Shown here piece after piece: positions 1 through 12,377 of a stretch of 64,000 bases of DNA (positions are counted from its first letter, which is position 1; each line of letters begins with the position of its first letter). This DNA comes from Girardinichthys multiradiatus. Lineage: Eukaryota > Chordata > Actinopteri > Cyprinodontiformes > Goodeidae. The position numbers and the translations under genes were made by a program. The DNA lies in assembly GCF_021462225.1 (NCBI RefSeq), contig NC_061808.1, positions 24,465,119 through 24,529,118 of the forward strand. Direction: 5' to 3'. The notes under the pieces were generated by a model. The model made no database searches and had not been told where the DNA came from. It saw only the letters and a list, made by a program, of their open reading frames with translations.

Positions 1-3000
1 GGGAAGGAAGAAGAATGGACTGGTGAACAAACGAATGATAAGCAATTTCTCAGATTTAAGTAATCAGTTACTTACTAAGTTGTTGTAGCTTGAACCACCA
101 GGGGTAGAGAGATTCAGAGTCTTAACTTGCGAAGGAAGATCGTTCAGTTGTCTTCTTTGATGTGATCTTGGTGCCAACCAAATGGAGCTCAGGTGTTTGA
201 GATGGAGGAAGGAACAGGGTAGGTACGCTGATACCTGGGTCCTGGAGTTGGAGGAAACGGGAAGCCGCCAGCTTGGTTCGTGCCCGAAAGGTACAGACGG
301 TAGTGAGAGAAATCCACAAGAAGATAGATCCTTAACTCAGTAGTTGAGAATCCAGATGCTCAGAGAAACACTGGAACGAAGTCGGAACTCAGCAAGGTAA
401 ACAAAGCCTCAGGTAAAACCTGCATGGGAACAAAATACAAAGTTACTTGAAGTGCATGAACGAAGCAAAAAATCTGTAGCGGCTGAGCTTGTTACCACTA
501 AGGCAAACACTCTGGCATCAAAGTGCTGGCAGCCTCCCGCTTAAGTACTCCTCCAAGCAATCAGCAGATAGGAGACACCTGTCATCCAGCGCACCTGAGA
601 AATCCAGCACCAACTGTGAAACACTGAATGGTTATGTGGACAAGTACACCAAAACACACATACAGACTCAGACTCTGCCACCCCGTCCCTAATTTAGACA
701 ATACTTGTCTATGAAGTTAACTAGCCAGCAAACAGTTTCAAAGCAGGGAGTTTTATAGTTTTTACATTCTTTCGTTACTTGTGAAATCAAAAATAATACA
801 GTGAAAGTTAAGAACAAACAAGCAATTTTTGTTGAGGTCTCACAACTTATAACGACTCTGTCTCAGAGGGGAAGTTAACATAAATGGTGCTTTTGTGCAA
901 CTTCTCTTTAATGTCCAGTGAGGATAAACCAGATCAAACTTGCAGCTTTTCTTTTTTTGGACGTTCAGCTTCGAATTTGAGGCACATACTGAAAAAAGGT
1001 TTTTGTTACTGGCACTATAAGAGGGAAGGCATGCTTCAAGAAGCAAGACGGTATAGACTCCAAAAGCTTCAGCTGAGAAAAGAAAAGAAAATTCACACAT
1101 TTAATCTATTCCTTTTCTTGTTGAGATTTACATTGGCATGTAGTTGCATCATTGTTTGACGAACACACACATTTTACAGAACACACTGAAAACTTAATTC
1201 TGAGCATGCAATTATTTCTTATTATCTAGTATTATTTTAATAAAGCACTTTTGTGCTGTGGTTTTTGATGCCGTGCAACGCTTTCATCTGCTCTCCATCT
1301 TCAAAGCAAAACACAAAATGAAGAGACTAACTCTGCTATGCTGGTGATAAATCAATCATTCTGCCATGTTACAGAGCCACACTCTTGTTTTTGACTATTA
1401 GCTGGCATCAAGGCTTAAATATAAGAAGCACTTAAGCTTTTATATTGCTTTGACATTCTTTTGTGCACTGTGTGTACATCCTCACATGCCACTGTCTACA
1501 TTTACCAAATGCATGCACCTTTGTTCATCTTGCTCAGATCAACTATTTGTTTTATTAGCACAATAGCTGGCCCTTCTTGTGTTGTTTACTGTGTAGATAT
1601 CCCTGCTCCCTCTTCTCTTTTGGCCTGTCTTATGGTGTGTAAGCACAAGCCAGTCCCTCTGAGATGCTTTTCTCAGCTGCATTGCCAGGTTCCAGCATGA
1701 GACGCCCGCCTTTGGTGGTGAGCCATGTGCAAAGCCTCGTTTAGCAACTTGATCAAGGCACCGAGGTACAGTCCTCTGAAGCAAAGAGCATTAGAGGCGT
1801 GAAGCAACGACTCTGGCAAGTCAACAGCTTTGATATGTAAAAACCTGCATCTGTTGGCTGGCAGAAGCGACGCCAGGAGGAGAGGTAGGGGGAATGGAAG
1901 GCGTCTGCCTTTAGAGGCATCGCTCTAATAGAATTGCAAAAGCCAAATCCCAAGCTGTGACACCCTAATGTTCTTAGTCAAACTGACTTGGCATGGTCCA
2001 GAGGCTTGAAAGAGGAAGTGAAGGCACAGATAGAGAGAGAGGGAAGAGGTATAGAGAAGTCGTCTGTCCTAGATAGTGATGTCTGTCATGGTGTGATCAA
2101 CTTCTACTTCAGCCAAGATGCATAGAAATCTTTTAGCCAGACGTCCCTTTCTGTTCCCCTCCACATCCTTCATGACACCTGCCCGATTCAACTGAGCAAC
2201 TGTCCCCTTGAGCAACTGCCTCACCTCCTGACATACATCAAGCAGACACACCAGGATATAGAGCTACTGTCTGTGCAAAAGCTATGAGCAGCAATACAAG
2301 ATTATTGTGTTTAATAAATATTCCCTTTTGCATCAAGAGGGGCTGCATCGCTGGCCCCTAAGGGCCACTCTTATTCCAACACATTAGCTTACTGCCAACC
2401 TAAGTCAGCAAATTAATCTTTTTCATTGCAGCAGGGCTCATACCGAGCATTTAGGGATGAAATTTAAATATTTTTTTCTTCTTTTCATGAAAAATAATTG
2501 CATTGATAAGCCACCGCAAACAAACAGCAGAACTGGTCAAGGATTTGTGTTTGTAGCTTGTAGACAAAAGCTTGCATTAGAGCGAGAGAAAAAGTCCTAA
2601 CTTGGTCAGTTGTGCTAAAACTGTTAATTACCAGATCTCTCTCATGGTGCTAATAAAATGTAAATTTCTACCCATTGGTTGTAGATTTATGCATTACCAC
2701 TGCATTTTAAAAACAGAATGATAATGCATTTGATGCTCAGGTTCGTTGCTTGATTGCAGCGACTGCAGCAAGAGGGAAGAAGGGCGTGTTGATGCAGAGC
2801 AGGCTTTCACTGCATTATTTAACACAGAGACTCATTATAAAATAACACATGAATTCGGGTTACCGTTTTATATTCCGTATATATCTTTTGACTTCTTAAT
2901 GAATACTTTTCCTCCTCTATATATTGAGCTATGTCATACTACAAAGGTTAATCTCCAACAAGAAGGTTTTTGCGTCCTTCTAAAAACAAAGTCTTTGTTT

Positions 3001-3240
3001 TTCTTTCTTCCTCCCACGTACAGTAAAGCTGCTCAGGCTGTATAAAAAATGTGAAGCAGTTTTTTTTTCTTTTCTTAATGCCAGAAGTGCAGTAAAAAGG
3101 GACAAATCAAAGTCAATTTCAAAAAGACCTGCCCCCATTTACTGGTGCATCTGGTATACCTGTGTTTAGAGATAAATTATCATAAAGCTATGATAAACTA
3201 TGACATTATTGAACACATCAACTTTTTGTCAGTAAACATA
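1..3240 (+). other. mdga2: mdga2 upstream intron, part 1 (no feature identified)
   Basis: This is presumed intron, because the nearest exon downstream (13647) enters in phase 1 from an exon outside the window. Short open frames on both strands have no recognisable motifs and no splice-site support. The first 700 bases have a somewhat repeat-like composition (purine-rich, several short direct repeats), but I could not assign them to a family. Confidence 0.6.
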
Positions 3241-3575
3241 TTTTTAATAATTCTGTCAACATGAAATTCTCACCAGATGTTGGTACCAACCAAATACTCC
3301 ACACATAGAAAGTCAAAGAAATCAAAGCAATGTATTCCTCAAATGAAGTTGGGTAAAAAAAAAAATAACTATGAAAAACTATGAAAACTGAAAAGCCTTT
3401 TTTGGTAAGTTATTTCAAGAGATCACATTACTCAGGTGTGATTTTGACCAATTTCTCCACACACATCAACTCCTGAGGAGTCTCGGGGTCCTTTCTATTC
3501 CTTCTTATTTCGAGTTTTCTCCATAGATTTTCTATTGTATACTGTTCAGGTGATTGACTGGGCAATTGTAACATT
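3240..3575 (-). mobile_element. decayed Tc1-like transposon fragment, minus strand
   Basis: The minus-strand frame ending at 3428 reads EQYTIENLWRKLEI, then RKDPETPQEL and VEKLVKITPE. This matches the C-terminal part of a Tc1 transposase around the catalytic Glu (family pattern PDLNPIENLWRELK followed by a basic region and ITPE). The flanking AT-rich stretch at 3250-3420 looks like a degraded terminal repeat. The rest of the transposase is missing: at about 3575 the sequence changes abruptly to a GC-rich block. This is a dead fragment. Confidence 0.6.
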
Positions 3576-4125
3576 TTTCTTGGGCTTTGGTGGCTCTCGG
3601 GGGAGACATCTGGTAGCTGCATGCAATGCTGTCGGGGGGCCTGCGCCGACGGACATAGGTCACTGGCCTGGTGGCCGTGCTGCTCCCGGGTGGGTCTGGG
3701 GTGGGCTTGGGGGCTCGGGGTTCCTGGGTCATATCGACCCCCGGAGAGGGGTCCTGGCTGGGCCTTGGGGGTCTTGGGTTCTGGCGGGTATGTGGCCGGG
3801 GTTTTGGGCAAGTGCATTCCTAGGCGCCCGGCCCTAGGACTCCCTGGGGCTTCTGCATTGTTGCTGCTGGGTGGCTCCCCTGGGACTCTCCCCTGGGACT
3901 CTCCCCTGGGACTCTCCACTGCTCTTCTCTGGGGGGGTTGCGGTAGTCCCGGTGGTGGTTCTCTTGGGGTTCCTGTGCTTTGGGGGGCCTTTGGATGTCT
4001 GTGGCTCGGATCTCCTCAGTGTCCGCCCGGGGACCACGGGGCAGGTAGGTGGGTCCTCACACTCCCTATTGCATATTTTTGTGGAGAAACCTTGTATACA
4101 AAGCGCATCCACACTCATACTCACA
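3575..4125. repeat. GC-rich block with a 13-bp minisatellite
   Basis: About 500 bp of strongly G-rich (plus-strand) sequence sits in AT-rich intron DNA. It contains runs such as GGGGTCCTGG, CTTGGGGG and TCTGGGGGGG. At about 3879-3917 a 13-bp unit, CCTGGGACTCTCC, repeats three times. The right edge grades into a CA-rich stretch near 4110. Long Pro/Gly-rich open frames on both strands are a by-product of composition, not genes. The block resembles a GC-rich repeat class I recall from fish genomes, but I cannot name it. Confidence 0.55.
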
Positions 4126-4262
4126 GGTGTTAAGCTTCAGGTGTTGACAGATACACAGATATTCTATATTGGGCTGCACCTCTCACTAAGTACATTTTAC
4201 ATTCATAAATAAAAAAATAAAAAACAGCTGCAGGTGTATAAGCAAGCAGGGTGTAATCTTTT

Positions 4263-7200
4263 ATTCAATTCAAATTCAATTCATTTCAAAAATACTTTAT
4301 TAATCCCAAAGGGAAATTAAATGTTGTTGTAGCTCCTATTATGAAGGTTTCTTCAAAGAGACGTTGTAGATGCTGATGGCTGTGGGGAGGAAGGATCTCC
4401 TGTAGCGCTCCGTCTTACAGCAGATCTGAAGAAGCCTCTGACTGAAGACACTCTGTTGGTGTAGGACAGTCTCATGAAGAGGATGCTCAGGGTTCTCCAT
4501 AATGTTCTTCATTTTATGAAGAATCCGTCTTTCCACAATGATCTCCAGAGGTTCCAGAGGAGTCCCCAGAACAGAGCCAGCCTTTTTTATCAGCTTGTTG
4601 AGCTTTTTTAAATCCCTGGCTCTGATGCTGCTTCCCCAGCAGATGATGGCAGAAGAGATCACACTCTCCACAGCAGACTTATAGAAGATATGCAGCATCT
4701 TGCTGCAAACACCAAAGGACCTAAGCTTCCTCAAGAAGTAGTCTGCTCTGTCCCTTCTTGTAGATGGCTTCACAGTTGCATCTCCACTCTAGTCTGTTGT
4801 CCAGGTGAACACCGAGGTATTTATACTCCTCCACCACCTCCACTTCTTCTCCCATGATAGAAATAGTTTTTGACTTATTCCTGTTTCTCTTAAAATCTAC
4901 AATCATCTCCTTTGTTTTAGTCACGTTCAAAATGAGATGATTGTTTCCACACCATGCCACAAAGCGGTCCACCACCTTCCTGTACTCAGCTTCTGGTCCA
5001 TCTCTGATCCACCCCACGACTGCAGAATCATCCGAGTATTTCTGCAGATGACAGGAGTCTGTCTTGTACTGGAAGTCTGATGTGTACAGAGTGAAGAGGA
5101 ATGGTGAGAGTACAGTCCCCAGTGGTGCTCCTGTGCTGCTGACTACCTGGTTAGACTCATAACCCTTCAGTCTCACAAACTGTGGTCTGTTTGTCAGGTA
5201 GTCTTTAATCCAGGAGATTGTTGAGGCCTCCACCTGAGTCTTCTGGACTTTCGGACAAAGCAAATCAGGTTGGATTGTATTAAATGCACTGGAGAAATCA
5301 AAGAACATGATCCTCACAGTGCTACTGGCTTTGTCCAGATGACAGTGGGTTTGTTGAAGCAGGTGTATGATGGCATCTTCAACTCCAACTCCACAGCGAT
5401 AAGCAAACTGAAGGGGGTCCTGATGGTTTACTGTTTGCTTACTCAGGTGGGCCAACAGGAGTCTCTCTAGGACCTTCATGATGTGAGATGTCAGGGCAAC
5501 AGGTCTATAATCATTGAGGACTGATGGGTGAGTTTTCTTTGGTACTGGAACAAGACAGGAGGTCTTCCACAACACCGGAACCTTCTTCTGGGCCAGGCTA
5601 AGGTTGAAGAGGTGCTGCAGAATCCCACAGAGCTGCTCTGCACAGGCCTTCAGGACTCTAGGGCTGACATGATCTGGACCTGCAGCCTTATTCCTATTCA
5701 GTCTCTCCAGTTGCATCTTCACTTGACTTCTTGAGACACACAGGTGGAAGGGGGAAGCAAAGGAAGCATCAGCATCTTCTGATATGGTTGAAGGTAAACA
5801 TGTAGAAGCAGAAGGGTCTAGGGCTGAGGTGGAAGATAAAAAATGTGAGGTGTTACTGGACAGCTGTGGGTCCTGTGGGTCAAAGGAAGATGGAATGTCT
5901 GTTTGGCTGTGAGCAGGAGAGGAGGATGCGAAGCTTGTTTCTGAACTGAACCTATTGAAGAATGTGTTCAGTTCATTGGCTCTGTCCAGACCTCCATCGG
6001 TCTGATCATCCTTCTGCTTGAAGCCTGTGATCTTCTTCATCCCTGTCCACACATCTCTGATATTGTTTTGCTGGAGCTTGCTCTCCAGCTTCTTCTTGTA
6101 CACCTCCTTGCTGTCTCTTATCTTGACTTTAAGTTGCTTCTGTATAATCCTCAATAATTCTCTGTCTCTCTCTCTGAAGGCTCTTTTTTTCTTGTTAAGC
6201 AGGTCCTTCAGGTCACTGGTGATCCAAGGTTTGTTATTGGGGAAGCATCTCACGGTTCTGTTGGGGATGATGTTATCCACACAGAAGTTTATATAGTCAG
6301 TTACACACTCAGTCAAGGCATTGATGTCCTCTTCATGTGGCTGGCACAGTGCATCCCAGTCTGTAGACTCAAAGCAACCTTGCAGAGCTTCTTCAGCTTC
6401 TTGTGACCATTTTCTCACAGTCCTCTTTATTACAGGTTGCCTCTGAACAAGGGGCTTATATTTCGAGCAGAGAAAAACAAGATTGTGATCTGATTTGACT
6501 AGAGGAGGTCTTGCTGTAGAGATGTATGAGTCCTTGACATTTGCATAAAATAAATCCAATGTTTTGTTTTCTCTGGTAGAGCAGCTGACAAACTGTTGAA
6601 ACGTTGGAAGTGTAGCAGAGAGTGAAGCATGGTTAAAATCACCAGAAATTGCCACAAAGGCATTGGGGTTTTGTGTCTGTAGCTTAGCAACAACTGAGCT
6701 GATGGCATCACATGCAGTGTCAGCAACAGCGGAAGGTGGAATGTAAACTGTTGCCTAAATAACACTGGTGAACTCTCTGGGTAAATAATATGGATGAAAA
6801 CTTACTGCCAACAGTTCAATACCTGGACTGCAGAGATGACACTTCACAGTAACGTGTCCTGGATTACACCATCTGTTGTTCACAAGTACTGCCAGTCCAC
6901 CTCCTTTACATATGCCGCTCCTCTTTAAAGCTGTCTGTTCGTATGGTTAAAAAGCCCGGCAGAGAGACGCTGGAGTCGGGGATATGATCCTGCAGCCATG
7001 TCTCAGTAAAACACATGATACTGCATGCCCGGTACTCTGGCTGGGTCCTTTTTAGGGCTTGGAGTTCATCCAACTTGTTTCCCAACGATCTCACATTGCC
7101 CATCAAAATCGACGGAAGAGATGGTTTGAACTTCCTCCTTCTCTCTCTTCTCTTAGTTCCTGCTCTGCATCCACGGCGTCTCCTTTTCAACTCATCAGGG

Positions 7201-7290
7201 ATTTGGGGTTGTAGCTGAAGTATTATTTGAGCTTTTGAGATATTAATCAGCATTGAATTATTCTCTTCATCCTTCTTTCTCTCCTCCACT
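4263..7290 (-). mobile_element. Rex1-like (CR1-group) non-LTR retrotransposon, nearly full length
   Basis: A minus-strand LINE with an endonuclease start near 7290 and a 3' end at about 4263. Its 3' end carries the tail found in many teleost Rex1-type LINEs (TTCCCTTTGGGATTAATAAAGTA in sense) followed by GAATTGAATTTGAATT-type repeats. The plus-strand text near 4725 resembles the published Rex1 reverse primer region, and the sense text near 5290 (TTCTCCAGTGCATTTAATAC) resembles the forward primer region; both comparisons are from memory. Coding is broken in at least three places, so the copy is inactive. It is antisense to mdga2. Confidence 0.8.
4339..7289 (-). pseudogene. Rex1-like ORF2 (endonuclease-reverse transcriptase), frameshifted
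   Basis: Three consecutive minus-strand pieces make up one broken polyprotein. At 7289-6906 lies the start of an APE-type endonuclease, with SILMGNVRSLGNKLDEL and FTETWL. At 6655-4721 is a 644-codon frame holding the endonuclease end (GDFNHA at 4-9, SDHN at 55-58) and the reverse transcriptase: NDYRPVALTS at 381-390, FFDFSSAFNT at 451-460 with the first catalytic Asp, PLGTVLSP at 511-518, and YSDD at 540-543 with the paired Asp residues. The family usually has PQG and FADD/YADD, so this copy carries substitutions. At 4773-4339 lies the C-terminal domain in another frame (RADYFLRKLRSF, VISSAIICWGSS, ending SIYNVSLKKP). Frame breaks lie near 6900, 6757 and 4750. The whole would be about 980 residues. 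Confidence 0.8.
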
Positions 7291-7540
7291 CTTTATTTCT
7301 TTTCTCCCCTTTTTCCCTTTTGCCCCGTCTCTCTCTTTTTCAAGCTTCTGTTTTCCTTTTCATTTCAGTCTCCGTGTCTGTAACAATTGAAATATTCCCA
7401 AAGAAGTTTATAATAAAGTTTCTTTTATAAATATCAAGCAGAGCTTTAAAGCATTAGCTGTGATTCTCCGCTTGTAATCTGTTGGGCAATTTCTTGGCAC
7501 TCAGACAACAATTCTGAGCGATACTCTGCTGGACAGGACA

Positions 7541-7576
7541 AAAAAAAAAAAAAATAATAATAATAATAATAATAAA
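7541..7576. repeat. poly-A plus (AAT)n microsatellite
   Basis: A run of A residues is followed by about eight AAT units. It is a simple repeat in AT-rich intron. The flanking stretches (7300-8740) contain no other recognised feature. Confidence 0.85.
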
Positions 7577-8742
7577 GATAGATTATTGTATCAGCGTTGA
7601 AGATTATACTAGTTAATAAAAATATTGGTTGTGTTTTGGGGGGGCTTCTTATGAGTATATTTCATGAAAACTAAAATATAATTTGTTAGTACAACACTTA
7701 AATTTCTTTTACTTTTAACAACTTTTATTCCTAAAACAACGCTGAGTTAAACTGAAGAACAATTTTTTTTTTTTTTACTTCCTACTGTGCCTTTAATTTG
7801 ACATTTTATGTGATTGAAGGTTAATGTTTTTAAAAAGATCAAATAATTAGACCCAGATTTTTTTTCAATAATCAATAAACACAAAGAAGAGGTAGGGTGT
7901 AGTCAAAAGACCTAGATGGGTAACAGCTTTAAATAAGAATTTGATTTGGCCTATTTAAAAGTAACCATGTATTGATTGTGACTGGATTTCACTCTTGTGT
8001 ACTTTCTTAACACTTATTTAACAATTAGTTAGAAGATGGGCACCTTATTGTCCCAACGAGATTTGCTGCCTGTAGCATTACTTTGCTAAACACAGATAAA
8101 TATGTCTGCAAAGTCAGCAAATTGTGTTGTTTGTTGCATATAGACTTACTATTATCCATATATCACAAGTATTACAGTATTTAGGGATTTCAGTATTGTA
8201 ATAGAACAATATATTTATTTGATATTATTGATTTATTCTGTGTGACCAGGGGGCATTTAGTTTTTTTTGTACTGACCTTCTATTATTTGAGTTATATTGT
8301 ATATGCTGGCTTTTATGTGCAGTAAAAAGGAAATAAGCCACTGGGTCTATTTCAGTAGCACTCAGCAAACTGCACTTGGTCCTTTTATTCTTAATACTAC
8401 AAAGTGAATATTGGTGCTAGAAGTTCATGTTGAATGGCTATGGGATTTATTTGTAATGCATTTTCTTTCTTTTAAACTTCTTTTCTTACTACTGCCGTCC
8501 ACTGATCCTTGGGGGGAAAAGGGTATTTTAAAACCTTTTAGTAATTTAATGGGTTAATCTATAAAGTGTTTAAATCAGCATTTGTAATGCATGGATTTTA
8601 TTATGTAAACAACTGAGAACAGCTGTTTGTGTTTTTGTAGCCAAAGGTATAATTTGAGAGAATTTGCAAAAGGACAAAAATACATCATTGTATAAGGTGT
8701 CAGTAAGGACAAGGGTACACAAAAAACATTTTTTTTTAATAG

Positions 8743-9332
8743 ACCGTATTGGCAAAAGTTGGGTCATCACTGAAAATCATCTAAGGTGTTCCAATCACTT
8801 CCATGATGACAGGTGTACAAAATCCTGCTGCTTCCGCAAACATTTGTGAAAGAATCTGTCGCCGTCAGTAGTTCAGTGAACTCTGGCATTTGGCTGACTG
8901 CAATGTGTGAAGCGTAATGTTTGATGCAGAAGGGGTACTGGTGTGCTGTTTCTCAGGGGTTGAGCTCAGCCTTGTTCCAGCAAAAGGACCTTGTAATGTG
9001 TATACTAAAATATCATTTGTACACTAATTTGCTTTGATTTCTTTGTATGTGTGGATTATTTGGGTTGTTATCAACATCTGATTTTTTTGGTCACTGGCCC
9101 CATTAGTAATATTTAAACTTAGAAAAACATTGATGGTTCAATACTTATTTTATCTACTGTTTTCCCATAACCACATTCCAAACCTTGAAGACAACCTTCC
9201 CAGAAGAGTTTAAACTATTGTGGTTGCAAAGGGTGTGTCAACACCATTTTTATCTTCGTATTAGAAATGGTGTTGTAATAAAATTCACATGTTGATAAAG
9301 GCAAGTCACCTACTACTTAATATAGTGTATGT
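8743..9332 (+). mobile_element. internally deleted Tc1-like element, interrupted by foreign sequence
   Basis: The left end (about 8743-8900) matches the 5' end of a common fish Tc1 family: a terminus like CCGTATTGGCAAAAG, then GGTGTTCCAATCACTTCCATG and ACATTTGTGAAAGAATC. A jump near 8920 leads to the middle of the same family (GCTGTTTCTCAGGGGTTG, then CCTTGTTCCAGCAAAAGGA). The 3' part resumes at about 9165 (CCTTCCCAGAAGAG, GCAAAGGGTGTG) and ends near 9332 in TAATATAGTGTA. Between about 9015 and 9165 lies sequence resembling the terminus of a different Tc1 family (CAATACTTATTTTA). The transposase is largely missing, so this copy is dead. Confidence 0.6.
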
Positions 9333-9339
9333 AGATATG

Positions 9340-9960
9340 GCACAGTGAAGATAGTCATCAATAATTAGAGAAGATATAGGACAACAGTGGATTGTTCTCC
9401 AAAATGTTTAAAAAGTCAAAATGTTAACTGGAAAGGAAGCTATCTAGGGGGTTGACAGCTAAGCTGAATGAATTTCTTAGGATTGCAAGATCTTGTCCTC
9501 AAAAGAAAACCCCCAGACCTGGATACACCTTGTGGAAGAACTAATTTTGCTCACATAAAACCAAACTTGAGTGTTTAGGCCACAATTTCAGAATCTATTT
9601 GACACAAAAACAAATGAATCTCCAAAAGAACACTGTGCCCAGAGTAAAACATTGTGGTGGTAATATCATGCTGGGGGGTTATATAAAACTGGGTTTTTCT
9701 CAAGGTGGACGAGATAATGAGCGGTTATACATGGCAGGTAGTTTTAACCTGAAGCTTTCAGGTGTTTGCTAACTACCTAAAATGAAAAGAGACTTAACCA
9801 AGCATCCCAGTTTGTCCAAGCATACATCTAAAACATCAAAAGAATACTCACAAGAGATATACGCACAATCTGATAGATTTGGAGAGTTTTTTGCAAGGTT
9901 TGGTAAATATTGTAAGGATGTGACATGTTGATAGATTCCTTAGATCACTGAATGTTTTTA
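9340..9960 (+). mobile_element. heavily decayed Tc1-like internal sequence
   Basis: Plus-strand text includes a degraded transposase signature: CATTGTGGTGGTAATATCATG followed by CTGGGGGGTTATA corresponds to the family stretch coding KHGGGNIMLWG. Further blocks at 9470-9600 (AGACCTGGATACACCTTGTGG) and 9780-9850 resemble the same gene. Stops and indels occur throughout. Exact ends and family are uncertain. Confidence 0.45.
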
Positions 9961-12377
9961 TTTGATCAAAAGGAGCTTAGCACAGTATGAGATTCAGGGT
10001 GTGCAAGATTTTGCAACCAGGTTATTATCCTCCCCCCCCCCAAACGTCAGGCAGCTTAGTACAATCTGTTCTTCCAGGCTCTCCCAAAGGAGATGTCGTC
10101 TTGTTCTTAAGATTAGACTAAGTTTCACTGATGGTTCAGTGAATGTATTTTAAATTTTTGAAAGTTAATTAGTGTTGGGGGCAAGAATCTAAACTCTCAC
10201 CTTTTAAAGTTTTAAGCTGCCTTTTGGAAATACAGGTGCAGGCAAATTGCTCTTAGCTTCCTGTAGGCCTAAGAAACACTTGCATATTTCCCTAAAGTAC
10301 GTGCATATCTTCATTCAGACCAATGTAGTTTGTCAGTCCATATATACCGTTCGAGAAAAGGCCTCTGCGGTTCCTAAATTTTGTTTTTCTCGACATTAGT
10401 GTCAAGGCATCCACCAGTGACTGATGACATGTTATATTTCGGTAGACATACTGGCTTCTCCCCAGCCTGTGGATTACAGCAACTCTGAGCTCACAGTGGC
10501 TGCTACACTGCAAGTACTGCTCAGGGAGTATCACACAGGACCTTCCTGCTCCTTTCTGCTTACGTTGCCTCGGCAGCTCTCTCACAGGAAATGCACAGGG
10601 GAGACATGAGGCTTGTCCCCCTGTTTAAAGGATGTTTTCATTATGTCAGAGATTTTACCCCCTTTTTTTTATTATTTGTCTTTCTTTGTGAATAGAAATG
10701 CACTTATCGCAATTTGATCCACTGCCATTCACAGAGGCCATGGAGCTAGCTGTTATTCACCACTGTACAGAATCCTACAATATTAACGTGATAAGTAGGC
10801 TTCAAGACGCTGCTTTTGGCATCAGAGATAAGGCTTTGGGTTATGGTAAAAGCCCAGGCTGTGTTCTTTTAAAGGAGGAGAAACTAATTGCTGTTTCACT
10901 TAGCAGAGATTTAAAAAAAACCCTGTTTACTCCCCACCTTTGGAACAGAATAAGGAGGTGAAGGAGTCACTGTTTTATTTTTTTTGTCCAAACCTCTCGG
11001 AAGGTTTTCGTTTACTTTTACTTTGACCCCGACTGTTATGATTTATCATTTTCCCCATTTCGGCCAGTCATGATATGATCTAATGGTGTGTCATTAATCA
11101 TAGCAGCGCCTCAGTGAACTGTAGGATGTTGCAACGTGAAGCATAATTAGCATTGAAGGCAAGGATAAAAACCCCAGTCTGTACTGTTGCTGCCTGTCAG
11201 TGGGTTATTTTGCATTCAGCAAATGCTCACAGCCCACGTATCCCTGTGGAGCTCTCTGGACTTGTGGATCTGTCCTTCTCTACTGCCAGGGGTGAGGTTA
11301 ACTTATTTATGTGCAAATAAAAAAAGGTAACTGTTGCTAAAACACAGCTAACAAATTCAACATATAAATTCTACAAAAGGCTGCAGTATTTCTCTTTTCT
11401 TTTATTTCTGATTAGGGTTAGGGATAATTACATTAATGGTGTTATCGAATTACATGCTGTATATTTTCATACTTTGCTCATAGCTGCATTTCTTATCAAG
11501 TTTGGAAAGCTCAGTAAACAGATTATATTACTGAGTGTGAATAATGTAGAAGATGATGTTGCAGATAACAGTTTCAATCAGGTAATCAGTGATCTGTAAC
11601 AGATTACATTCTGAAAAAAATAGCATCCCCAGCCTTTTCTAAAGCTGGCATCTCTCCTGTACTTTGTCAGAAATTATGCAAATCTCAGGCAATCAAGGGG
11701 TTCCTTGTCATTCTGTCGTGTCTCCTCCATGTTTCATTCACCACTGGCTTTTGTCAAGCTTCCTCCTGAGCCAAGAGTAAAGATGCTTGAAATGGGGGGA
11801 ATTATTCATACCTGTTCCAATGCTTGCACACACAAACACTTAAAGTTAATCTACACACTCACCTCAATACATATTATCTAATGCAAACTAAATGTACTGG
11901 AATGTATGCCTCAAATAATGGAAAACTTTCCCGAAAGTTATGCTGGGTCTCATCAAGGCCATTCAACTGGTTGAATAATTCACCAGCAGGTTGTCTGTGT
12001 GGGAAGAGGTGAAGGCTGTCAGATACTGAAATAAGTTATTAATTTTCCATTTTCAAAGCTTGAGGTACACTTCTTCATTCTGTTACCCGTTTTCTGCGAA
12101 GCGAGACTGATTTCTATTTTGAACGTTGTTCTTGGTTTTTGTGCAAATTGATTGTAACACAGCTGTGCCGCTTCACCTGCAATTGTTTTCATTTTTCATC
12201 TGTTGCAGAAATGTATCGATTTTCAGTGGAGATGGTCTAAAGTTATTTACAAAGTGCCTAATGTCCCCCGTTTTTCTGTTTCCTTTTTTTTGAATATGCT
12301 TTGGCTTTTGTTTATCTTGTCTTTCAGAAGTCTCATATGGAACAAATAAAATTACTCAGAGCTACTTTCCCAGCACT
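9961..12377 (+). other. mdga2: mdga2 intron segment, no feature identified
   Basis: Unannotated intron between two Tc1 relics. The 87-codon frame at 10698-10961 and a pair of overlapping frames at 10292-10609 have no domain or splice-site support. A C homopolymer of about 10 lies near 10031. Confidence 0.5.

Noticed and set aside
3428..4212. Pro/Gly-rich open frames of 96-170 codons on both strands
   Set aside because: Caused by the GC-rich block; only the last ~40 codons of the minus frame (Tc1 C-terminus) carry real similarity.
10698..10961. Candidate extra exon in the upstream intron
   Set aside because: No Ig, fibronectin or MAM motifs and no good acceptor-donor pair in a matching phase.
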